DNA from: Brugia malayi
Lineage: Eukaryota > Nematoda > Chromadorea > Rhabditida > Onchocercidae
Reading direction: 5' to 3'
NCBI RefSeq assembly: GCF_000002995.4
Contig: NW_025062479.1
Span: 16,054,721 to 16,118,720 of the forward strand
Length of the DNA stretch: 64,000 bases
Part shown: positions 39,931-53,216 of the stretch, piece by piece
Layout: each line of letters begins with the position of its first letter
Position numbering within the stretch: the stretch's first letter is position 1
Program-made: the position numbers and the translations under genes
The notes under the pieces: generated by a model
The model's database searches: none
The model's input: the letters and a program-made list of their open reading frames with translations, nothing else
What the model was told of the DNA's origin: nothing

Positions 39931-40125
39931 CTGCGCAATACTCCTAGTATGTCGATGCCGTGATGATGACGCGGAGAGAGGATGATGGTTTGCTTGGGTT
40001 GACCTGTGGCTAATTGGGGTACGTCTACCTCACCGAAGAGAAACGGAAAAAGGGAACAATAGGGAGTTGACAACTGTGTCGCCCTGTAATTAGCTCTTCT
40101 AGTATCCTACCCTCTCCTAGTGCTC
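39931..40125. other. GC-elevated non-coding island
   Basis: A stretch of roughly 200 bases with GGTTGACCTGTGGC, GGGGTACGTCTACC and similar segments stands out against very AT-rich flanks. No frame in it is open and spliced. Possible conserved regulatory element or RNA; no function assigned. Confidence 0.45.
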
Positions 40126-40148
40126 TCTTTTCATTCATTCAAACACTT

Positions 40149-40456
40149 TGCATGTCTTTGCATGCACTATCCCTATCTTTCATTTATTTTGCATGTTCTT
40201 ACATGCCATGCATGCATCATAAACCTCTTCACATTCCATCCGGTTTGTATATCGACCATTATAACTAGTAGAGAGTTTCAAGTTGCAGCAATATTTGCAT
40301 GATGATTAAGAAAGGTGTACATCTAATTTTTATTTTCAGGAAAATTCAAGTCTTATTGATTCACAGAAGAACTTTGCAAATATTTACCATGCACATTCAC
40401 AAATATAGCAATTCGCTAGCAACAAAAATGTGCACGCATGCATGCATAACTGCATG
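40149..40456 (+). promoter_or_regulatory. Cluster of TGCATG hexamers
   Basis: At least six TGCATG hexamers (about 40149, 40159, 40190, 40209, 40296, 40439, 40451), some overlapping as CATGCATGC, fall within some 310 bases. TGCATG is the RBFOX/FOX-1 splicing-factor site in RNA and overlaps POU octamer cores in DNA. Which of these, if either, applies is not visible. Confidence 0.5.
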
Positions 40457-43216
40457 TACTATCAATAATGCTCAATCATTTCAAACAAACATGTAAGCAA
40501 TTTTAAACAATTGTAAAGAGAATAACAGAATTGTTGTTTATTTAGGTAGGAAGCCAACTAGTTGCGTAAGGCAATTTGATGTCACTCGCTAAATCCGATT
40601 AACGCCTTCATTCTTCTTACCATGATAATTACTACTGCTATTGGCAAATATTCAGTAATATCGAATACTGTAGTTCGATGAAGTCCGATATTGTCCCTCA
40701 CAAACTTTTAATTTAGCATATGCAATCAGCTTTGCATATAAAATTCTCATCGAAAATATTTGGGAACAATGCAATTAATCACTGATTCAAAAATGTATAC
40801 ATTTTATAAAAAATCATCAAAGTGATTTTTGATCGATATTTTACTTTCATTTTGAAAACTTTAATTTTTTAACACAATCAATCTATACAAACATTATGAA
40901 TTTAACACTGTATGACACTTCTCTAAAATAATTTTCGTGAGATTCTGCGCATCGATTTAGTACTGTTAGCGCATGAACACAATTACGTCATTAGCAATTA
41001 CTTCATTATGTTTTCATTGCGGTTCCTATATCATAAATAAAGGATATATTCATATCTGTGCTGATTAAAGTAACTTGAATGAATTAAACTGAAATAGCCT
41101 GCCACATACTATTATCATTCTTATTAAATACAAAAGCTAAAGATATTTGTAAGTGATTAAATTTTTATTTCATCTCTGCTCTGTCACTATTGCAAGAGTT
41201 GATTTTTTTGAATTTTGATGTCATGTTGGCTTAGATTTTTTAGCAGTAATAAAAGTAACAAGTATTACTCATAGTTACGTTTCCAGGTACCCTTACACTG
41301 TGATGAAGTTACAGTAATAAGTAGTGCGAGAAATAATCATAAGTGGTTGGAAAAAGAGAAAAAGATGTCTGTTTCTATTTATTAATATTTACATAAAGTT
41401 ATGATAGGAAAAGTAAGATGTGAAGAGTTGTTTGCTTAAGTATCGATGAACGACCGCTTACCGCAATCACCGGTACTTCACAGACAATTTACAATGCTAC
41501 CAAAATGATACCACAACAACTTTTACAAGTAAGAATGGAAAAGAAGCAAATATTTGCATACAAAAGGTGTAAAAGGTGAAAATAAATATATAGTTGATAT
41601 CGATCCGTTATAAGCAAACAATTCAATGGTACATATTTTCCTTACATATTGGCATATTATGCATAAACCAAATTTAAATAAATAATGTTAATTAGATAAC
41701 TTGATATTTCCACCTTTTTTTGAGTTGAAAGTTTTAGTTGAAACTTTGGAAGGTAATAGTAAAAACAAAAATGTTAAATTTCTAATTTCTTTCAAAAAAA
41801 CCTAAAACACTTGCGATGCTTTCAGATAATTAAATAGTACCGATAGTAATTTTTACTACAGATTATTCATCGAAATAATCTTAAGTTTTCAGAATCTGAA
41901 AGTTATAAATGTATCTGTAAAAATATAGCAAATATTCTGAACACTTTTGTTAATCTTGAGATATGATTGAACCATCAAGGATTTTCTAAAGCTTAATTTG
42001 GTAAAACTAGATTTAAGTATGCCAATCTTTTGTATACCAAAAAATATTTGAATATTTAAAGTGATAATTTATTGAAAACTATGCGCTGGTCAGATTTTTT
42101 ACTTCGTAGCCAAAAATACCATTCGTCTAAGTTTTCCAGCTCTTCATATAAATTGCTTAATTTCTTCAATAATATTTCCAGAAAATGATTTCTATTACAA
42201 CTGTTCATGGCTGACAAATGTAAGTGAAATGAAATTTACATACGTGTCGCATACAAGTGCAAAGTATTCATTTGAAATGCTTAAAGCTGATAGCTTACGT
42301 GCACATTAAATGGTTAATAGTAGCCGGTAATCAAAGTAGAACAGTTTAGGATAATTCTCGACAATGTTCTTTTTTCTTTTTTAATGCAATTCAGGAAGGG
42401 TCATTAATGGTTGAGGACGCTTTTTGTATCACGAGAAAAAACTTTATTGTTCCCTTAAAAAAATCAGTCAACGAGATACAAACAAATAAACAATTGTTAA
42501 ACCATGGCGCCACTATGGCTAGCATAAAAATAACCAAAAAATATCATATTTCCCGATGTTTTTTTTCGTCTTTAGTCAGCTCAACTGATGGAAATGCTTT
42601 TAGCCATCGATACTATTTGCACCATTATTTAAGCCTCTTTGGTAAAAAGTTTTTCTTTTCTTGCTGAAAGATGAAAGAAATTGATGAAAAAGAAATTATA
42701 TGTAGTAAATGTTAAATCATCAGTAATTTGTCAGTAATTATCAGTAGCTTATCCACTTTTGTTAATAAAAACATAGATATCGGTATAGTCTTATAATTTC
42801 TTACATTACTCTATCACATTTATTAATTTTAATGTTTTGCATAAATTTTCCAGAAAACAAGTTGATAATGCAAGTCATCAAGCTGCTCTCTTTGCAAAAT
42901 CCAATTTTAATTTTAGTTTACAAGACTTTAAGAATAAAAGTAGTAGCATATTCGTTGATTGGTAAATTTTCATCGTTTATCACTTTTGATTGAAAGAATT
43001 AGTCGTCAAGATTTCCAAAGTATTTCCTATTTGTTTGGTAGCTTAATGAACATGTCATCTTGCTCTATCCTGCTTTTTCTTTTTTGTTTTTTTTTTCAAC
43101 TATTTGTCACTTAAACTTCACATTTACCTTCATCTAATTTATAAATATGTTTCGCTCGTTTATTCAATCCAATTTGCTCCCTAAAAACAAATTCCTTTTT
43201 TTGTGTCTGAAATTTT

Positions 43217-43420
43217 TTGGAATGAGCAAAACTCGGTTGGTTATTGGCGGGGGTGGCGGTTGGGCGCATCACGATGGGTGAATGTAATATATTCACTTTT
43301 GCAGTTTCGGCTTTTCTCTTCCTCTTCTTTGGAAGCTGTAACCTTTGAACGATCCGATCTGTTAACCGTGTTGTGTAGCACAGACCTTACGGCGTCCAAA
43401 ATGGCATTGCCAACAACTAA
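43217..43420. other. GC-elevated island in the desert
   Basis: About 200 bases with a GGCGGGGGTGGCGG core, GGGCGCATCACGATGGG and CCAAAATGGC. Frames are open on both strands (43203-43460 plus, 43241-43423 minus) but lack a convincing spliced partner or family motif, so I do not call a gene. Confidence 0.4.
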
Positions 43421-46400
43421 CACCGCTTTTTTTTTGCTCCTCTTCTTTTGCTACCTTTGAAAAACATCAATCTACCATTACACACATAATTTTTATGGTT
43501 GCATTTTACTCTGTTTCACAAAAAAAAAAAACCCTCAAAATCAACTATATTTGAAATATTCATCCAATCGGTTCGATCCGACTCAATCTGATTTGGTCAG
43601 TTAATTTACTTATACAATACATATGATATAATATTAATGCATAATACGTAAACCAAGATAAATTCTCACCTCCTATCATTCAAGCAATCAAACATTTCAC
43701 GTATAGGTCATATATATCTTTTATTTCTTTTTTGCACTATTTTCATGGATATTTCAAAATTATCATCTACTGCATAGATTAGCATTAGCTTAGAGATAAT
43801 AATAACTTCTAACTATTTGAATTTACACGAACTTTTAAGTTATCTGAATAAATAATAATAATAACTTCTTTTTTAAGAATGCATTCATCTTTCAGCATAT
43901 AAGTGGATCATCACTATGACGATTAGTGAATAAAAATGATTACTAAATGAATTGCTGTGAATCAAACGATAATTTATCAAATTTCGCAATAATAAACAGG
44001 GCATAAAATCGCTGATTTCAATTGTGACGTAACACACAGAGAGAGAGAGAGGGAGATGATAGCTATTATAGAATATTTATTCCAGCATGATAGCTCATCA
44101 GTCAAATTGTGTATCCGATGCGATGTATATATCCATCCCTCTCATTGTTCCCAATTTTATATTAATGCTGAATTATGATTGCTATTAAGATCACTGCATT
44201 TTGATTTGAGACATAAAATTTATCGGATGCAATAATTTTAAAATATAAAGATGCAGTTAAAAAACAAAAAAAGTGAAACGAAAATTTTACAAAAAAAGCA
44301 GAATAAATCTAAATTAAATTTAACTCTACTAAAAGTTATTACCTATTTTCGTCGTTGTCGTAACTATTTGTAAATTTTTCTTCTCGCTTATTTATTAATA
44401 TTTTTTGAAAATCTTACTTTTGTAAAAATTTTTCTTTTTTGAAATCTAAATTCAATCTTAAAATTTCTGCAGTTTATTTTTTTTTTTTGTTTTTTTCGAA
44501 TTATGATTTATTCACTATCGTTTTTATTTTTCTAGGCACTGAGTGCTGTCCAGTTTAGACAAATAAGAATATTGTTCTAGCGCCGAACAGCTGGTTACAC
44601 AAAAGCTTAAGCGCAGGTGAGAAAAAAAGCTAGTTGGTACTGTTGTTTACATTTGAGAGCATTCTAAATTTCAAAACAAAATGTACTTTCAAAGCTTAAC
44701 CTGATTTGAGAAAGTAGTAGGAGCACCTTAACCTAGCTATGTTGATGATAGAAATGATAGATAACAAAGGTGGTGATAATATTACTGTTAAAAATCCATA
44801 GGGGTGGATCAATGAACAATAAGAAAATTGTAATTCTCTGCCATAATTCTGTCAGCGTTTCAAAGGCAACTGATCCAATAACTTTTCTAAATTTATAGCT
44901 TTTTTAAATTTATGCAAAAAATTTTAAAATCTAGGACGAAGTCTACTTATTTCTGATGTCAAGCTTTCATAATCAATCAATTAATATGTTTCATAAAAAG
45001 AATTCATTGCTAAGAACAAAGAGTGCATGGATTTATGAATGAAGCAGTCTATGCTTACAAATAAGTTTTAAATGAAGTCAGTTTTTTGAAAAAAGAAAAA
45101 AAAAACCAATAGACTGGAAAATTTAACCTTTTCTCCATGAAAGGTTACACTTTCGTTACTTCCTTATAGAAACAAGCAAAGGTAGTGCCAGGGCATTGAA
45201 AATGCCATCCATAGCCTATTTTTTGAGAAAATGTCGCACTCACCTTGCAATGATCATCTGCACGTCATATTCTCCTTTTTCAGATTGATCGTTATATTAG
45301 TTACTTCTCTATTACAAATTTATTTAGTATTTTTAGACTGAAAATAAGTTTTATTAAAAATTTGGAATTTAAATGAATTGTACACTTGAACATTATTTAT
45401 GTTTCTCATTTTAAATTCAGATATTAAATCCAAATTTGACAAACTTGAATTTGACAGTTTTAATCTGACTCAAATATTTCTCAATAGAATATCAAAATAT
45501 GGAATTCTTTATCAAACTGAAATGAATTCTGTGTCATTAAATGATAGATTTATAAGTGAAACTAAAGTATGAACAAATCAAAAACTTATAAAATTGTTTC
45601 TTTTTCTCATCAATTAGCCTTTTAGAACAATCTCAAATATATAAATATAAAGCAATGCTAAAATGAATTAATCGAAAACTTTGTCGAAGTCAATAAAAAA
45701 CTTACTTTTTATTCAATACTATAAAATAATGATGGTTTAACTTCCCTTGATTTTATTCCTTTTAATTTTCAAAACTTCTTCTTTTTACAAAAAAAAAAAA
45801 TCAAAATGTCAAATTCCAACGAAAAAAAAAGCAAAAGAAGGGTGTTGATTGCATTAGAAGTTAGACATCCTCTCGGTTGTGCTTCCCGCTGACTTTTATT
45901 TGGTCTTTTTTTTTCTGACATCTGAATATTTACATTTCAATTAACGCTACTCTCTCGACCTTCTTTACCTTTCATCCTTAAATAGCAAGCAGATCAAAAG
46001 AACGAATTGCTGATAATTGTCATTTGTTGAGGGAAATTTAAGTTCTTCTAGAAAAATTAATAAAATGTTTGAAAAAAAAAAAAAGATTTTCAAAAAGTTG
46101 AATTGTTAGTATAAATTTTGAAGGATTTTTAAAAAGTTGAATGATGTATCAAATTAACATCAAGAAAAAGCATCCAGAGAGCTTTCAGAGATCTGAACAT
46201 GTTGAAGTTGAACGGATTTAAAAATTTATCATAATTTCATGTCAATAAATTTTCATTTAATACAAGCAGATATAATGCAAAGTTTCAACATTACTCAGAA
46301 CTTAATTAAAATAAAAATTTCAGGTGTTTATAGTTTGAAACTAGAAAAAAAAAACATTTTTTCATTATATTAATGAATTTTTTTTATAAAAGTATAAAAT

Positions 46401-49400
46401 AAAAATTTAATATAACTTTCTACTCATTGCTTTAAAACAAATTATATGAATAGTGGAAAATGTCAATAATTTCATCCAAAAGAGCAGTCTAAAGTTTTAT
46501 ATGATTTAAAGCAGTAGCATCAATCATTTGGTAAACATTTGCACGAGTGACGAATTTAAATTTAAAAAAAAAATAAATAAAAAGTTTATATTTGAGAAGT
46601 GGTACGTTACCATTCCTTTAATCATTTGATTTACATTGCTAGAGTTAATAGAATTCTTCTTTTTAAAAAAAAAAAAAAACTAACCTAAATATGCCATTGA
46701 TACAATCCTAAATTTCAAAATACTATCACATCGTAAGTAAATTATAATTCTATATGGAAAATGAAATTTTGTTAAAAAAAAAGGAAAAATCTTGAAACGT
46801 CATTAACTTCATTGATGTTTCATCTTCTTTCTATCACAAATTAATGAAAGAGATATATTTAATGTCCCATAAATACTTTTATGAAAAGTAAGCTGTTTTA
46901 AGAGGCAGAAACTGCTTTTATACAGCATGTGACATTCTTAAATTGATTTAATTAAATATAGTTGTGATTTTTTGATGAACGAATAAGAAAAACTCGTTTG
47001 TTCTCAGTATTAAAATTTATGAGACAGATAAGGGAAGTTTGGATAATTTAATTGTAGACATTTTGATTTATCATAAAAAACATTACTGTAATAATAATAT
47101 AGCAATTAATAATAATAATAATAGTTAATGATAACAATAACAATATTTGTCATAATTTAATTTAGCTATGAATGATGCGTTTGAATGCATATGCATTTGT
47201 TACAACAGCGATTTTATAATAAAAAGACTTTAGTTGATCCATTTGTAAGCGCAAAACTTTCATCCTATCACACATGCAGAATTATGCAAATCAGATTATA
47301 AAATTATTTAGAAAAAATTTAAGCCGTAATTAACTTTTGTTTAGTATTTAGTTTATAACTGTGTGACTACAACGGGGCATTATTGCATGAAGCACGACGA
47401 TATTGAATGCATGAACGAAAATTCATTTTACCGTAACAGAATTTTATTGAAATTCATTTCGAAAATAAAAAAAGAAAGTGCCATATTATATAGTAAAAAG
47501 TCTATTTTAAGAAATACACACATCAAAACATAAGCAGAATATATTTAATCAAAAGACATAATCTGTTACAATATGTCAATAGTGGCAACAACAGGACTAT
47601 CTGAGCTGCTCCATAAAATGTGACAAAATATTTTTGCCCCTTTAATGATTATAAATTAGATATTACTGGAAGTTACAACGATAGCAGCGATTATTTCTTT
47701 TTTTTTAAACTAAATTTCACGAATAGTTTTCATCTTATAGTGAATGAAAAAAGAATATAAAAACATTTTGTAAAAATGACTAAACGAATGCTAAAAAATG
47801 ATACAAAAAGATATTCAAAACAAAATTAGAATCGCTAGCACCGTTATATGAACTTCCATTAAATAGTTAATTTTGAAATTTCACATTAAACTATTACTCG
47901 TACAAAGTTTAGGAATCAAACTTTTCGGTATTGTTTTAAAAAAATGAAAATTATATTTTTTCAAATATGTGAAAAATAAAATAAACATTAACATAAAAAT
48001 CCAAAAAAAAAGGAAGAGCTTTAATTTAAAAAAGGGATAGAGCTAAATATTGCAGATATTTTCAAATAGTATCTTCAAATTAAAAAAAAATAAAAAAAAA
48101 TCTAGTGTTCATTAGTTTATTATCATTTATACATCTTTCACAATATTTAGTTAATATTTGAATTTGCTTAAAATATTTTCGCTATATACATGATAAAGCT
48201 ATCACCAAAGATAAACTTTCAAAATCTTAAAATCTATTTGAATTCGAATTTTTAATGGTTTATTGCTGATTACCCTGCCATAGAAGTATAGAAAGGAAGC
48301 TCTCCGCCATCATAGTTGCATCTGTCCAGGTACAACCGCGTATTCTTTAACTAGCCATTATGTTAATACAGGTACAGAAATTTTACAGAAATTTTTCGAG
48401 AATGATAAGTAATACCCAATCAATGATAATAATCTTTACTATCATCAATCACTATTTGAGTATAACTGTAATGACAGAAAACTGTAACGTGAAATATTCC
48501 ATCATAATAAACTCATAGAGTTACTAAGCTCAATCATCTGTTGGTAATTTCATCCTGTCTGTGAATTTTAAATTTTATGGAAAATTTGAATACTAACAGG
48601 AAGGAGATATATCTACAAAAGCAACAAAACGAATATTTTGAAAGAAAAAATCACAAACCTATAAAGTAACAGAAGACATTTCATCAACATATGAAAATTA
48701 CCTCCTAGAATGATCTAACAGTTTTGATGTTTCGCACTGTATATTAAATATATTTTTAAAAAAGTCAAAATTATTATCATTCAATTTAAAGATTCATTTA
48801 TGTCAACTTTAAAGGTATTGAAATTCTTCAACAAAAGTTATTCAAACTACTGATATCATGTTCAACAAATATGTTAAAAGACAGCTAGCATCATGAATCT
48901 CATTGAGGTAATACCAGCACTGAGAGATAACGGGCTTAATTAAGCTCTATTAATCCTATTTAAGTTATTCTTTCATAGCCTAAATTGGTCGAAATTTATG
49001 AATGCTTTTCTTATTTCTTATAAAAGTTAAAATAAATGAAAATGTAAGGATGTAATTTATGACAAGCTAATGTACGAACAGGAAATTTTTTTTTCTTTTT
49101 TTTTTTTTTTTTTTTAGATCGAATTTTATGAATAAGATAAGTAATAGCAGCAATATATTTAATAATGAAAATATCAATAAGATGATGAGTAAAGAACTTA
49201 ATTTTAAGAAGAGAGATTTGATAAATTGCAATGTAACTGAATGCATTCTTCTAACAATTTCCAATAGCTAACCCCATTGTCTGTTAATTTTTGTTTCGAA
49301 ACCTGAAATCGAATATGCTTACAGTTCTATACTTACAAATGGAAAATTAAGGAATACTTACATTTTAAAATAGTTATTTCGCCTACTTTGATATGATTCC

Positions 49401-50041
49401 TAATATTGATACTTTTTTTGCATATTTTAATAACATAAAATTACAAATAAAGTGATAATTTTAACCTACAAAAATTAGTAAACATTTATTCTAAATTTAT
49501 TTTACCAAGGTAAATCGTTTAGAAAAATCATGAATTTAATTTATTTAATTTATCAATAGTTATTTAGATTTTCAATCATTAATTCTTGCACTTATATTTT
49601 TTTTTTCTAAACCAGTATTCTAATACTTTACACTTCAGTTAGATCTAGACTTAATTAATGGACCATAACAAGTCTAAAAACTGAGATGACATAAAAAAGA
49701 TAAACAAACAGTGTACGTATTACTGTTATGTATAACTCATATATCAAAAATATGTAATTTAGGTATTTAAAAAGTAAAACAAACAAGTTTAAAATTTGCA
49801 TGCAAAACATATAGATAGGGACTGAGAATATTACGACAGATTTTTTCAAGCTTACAAAAGTTTTAATAAGTGAAAATTTTTCGTACCTGAGTGAAAAAAT
49901 CGGTTATTCCGATTGCGTACGTTAAAAGATCACAAGTTGAAATATCGACAAAATAGTGATAATTATGGTAATGATAATATGGTGTGATAGTGTATGACGA
50001 AACAACGATAATGAACATAGCAACAAATACTGCTGCAGGTG

Positions 50042-51592
<1,551 letters not shown>

Positions 51593-51601
51593 TTGGAAAC
51601 C

Positions 51602-53177
51602 CTGGAAAGTGAGAGTGGGCGGTGAATGGAATGAATGAGAATGAGGATAATAATGTAACAAAAAATGCAATGAGAGAATCAATAAAGATCAATTAATAGT
51701 GTAAATAAACAAGAGATGAATGAAAATAGCTTTCAAAAGAGTATGATGATGATGATGATGAATGATAGTTATGATAATGATAACAGTAATAATGATGATA
51801 GGTAGGGAATGAATGATGACAACAACTGTATGGGATGTGATAGTAGTAGGTAACAGTACTGACATTAAGTAATAATGTAATGTAGTGTCCTACTGAGTGA
51901 AATTTGGAGGGAGGGAGGAGATGGAGCGGGAAAACTTGTCGTTTTACTATTCTTTGCAGGACGTATAAAAAAGGAAGATGAGAGTGACGTAGCGCTTCCT
52001 TGATAATACAAAGTTTTGGTTTTTCAACCGGACTAACTAGCTTCAACAAAGGCAACAGGTGACAGTCCCCTCTTTTTACCGCTCCTCAGCTTCAAATCCA
52101 ATAACTCAACTGCACAGAACATAGTTATGAAAAGAGGATGAATAAGGTACTATTTGATGTCCCTGGGTTGGGCTTTTGTTATTACTGGATGGCAATATAA
52201 TGCATTCATTCATTCATAGCTGTATCTGTCCTCTTCCTGATCTTGACCTTTCTTCATTGGGATACTCTTTCTACCACTACGATGTTAGTAATTTTAGTAA
52301 TAAAGAGATGTTGGTAATAAATTGAACTGGATAAAATGTTAGTGGAACTGAATTGAATTGAATTGAATTGAATGGAATAGAAATGAATGGAATAGGACTG
52401 AATAGAGAGAGAGATGACTCCGAAAGAATTTTACAAGAAAGAAGTGGTAAGTTGCAGTGGAGAAGGAAGTATGGGTTGTATGTATGTGTGCGCCGGGCGT
52501 GAAGACCGATTACGATGAATGAATAAAAGAAAGAAGTAGTATAGCAAGCAAGTGGGCAAAGCAGCGGCATCCGAACATGACGAAAGGAGGTGGGATAAGA
52601 TTGGATGGGTATGGGAGAGTGGGAGGAGCGACCTGGAGAGAGAGCTAGTCATCTCGTCCTTTTCCAGCCGTTACTGGGGTACAGTGAGAAGGGGGTGGAG
52701 TTCAGGTAGTGGCACGAAAGAAGATAAGGAAAAGATAGAAAGGAAAATGAGATATATGCAGTTCTAATCCTTCCTTTCCAAATCTTTTGGACTATTTCTC
52801 CAGATATACTTACCTTCATTTTTCTGCCATTAATATTTTAAGAAAATACTCCTAGCAAACGATTACTTCCTTGAAATTTCGTTCTAAGCACCATAAAGTC
52901 CTCGCAAATTTTTGGATTTCAATGCAAGTTAACGAACAGAGAAATCGTTGAGGTAGTGTGTAGGCAGAGATAGATGCGAAAATGGGTGGAATGGCTCGTT
53001 GTTGATTGGACGATGAGCTGATTGGTTGTTGGCAGTTGGCGATGGTTATCGTGTTGATAGTATCTCGAGCACACGGATAAAAGGTACAACCTATCCTGTT
53101 GCTGTACCCGTCAGTACCAACATTGTTATTGTTATTTTGGGATAAATTTCTGGAAAAATATTTGCGGGAAATTACAG
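51602..53177. promoter_or_regulatory. Divergent region between sox-2 and the 53.2-kb gene
   Basis: About 1.6 kb between two starts pointing apart. It is less AT-rich than the desert, with GATGAT repeats (about 51740-51760), a GAATT/GAATG tract and a GC-elevated part at 52480-52720. Both sides end in splice acceptors (TTTCCAG minus at 51602; AAATTACAG plus at 53177), so promoters and outrons of both genes should lie here. No core promoter element was assigned. Confidence 0.5.
52345..52405. repeat. GAATT/GAATG pentamer-like repeat
   Basis: Tandem TGAAT units degenerate into GAATG units, similar in type to the longer repeat at 61951-62060. Confidence 0.8.
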
Positions 53178-53216
53178 GAACAAAAGGGAAACAAGTTTCG
53201 GGCAGGAGCATGAGGA

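Larger units (their letters stand above)
34173..50041. other. 16-kb gene desert between eEF1B and sox-2
   Basis: I found no set of exons with matching phases and splice sites on either strand. A 74-codon open frame at 34476-34700 shortly after eEF1B has no partner exon and is left uncalled. The remainder is AT-rich with many poly(A)/poly(T) runs and simple repeats. Exceptions are GC-elevated islands near 39931-40125 and 43217-43420, and a TGCATG cluster between 40149 and 40456. Lying 3' of a SoxB gene, the desert may hold its regulatory elements; that is inference. Confidence 0.6.

Noticed and set aside
43565..43590. tRNA B-box-like GGTTCGATCC
   Set aside because: One base short of the B-box consensus, no clean T-stem, and no A-box, anticodon arm or acceptor stem upstream.
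51693..52055. Minus-strand 120-residue open frame upstream of sox-2
   Set aside because: Rich in His, Tyr and Ser from GATGAT/ATGATA repeats; no acceptor-donor pair joins it to the sox-2 exons in phase.
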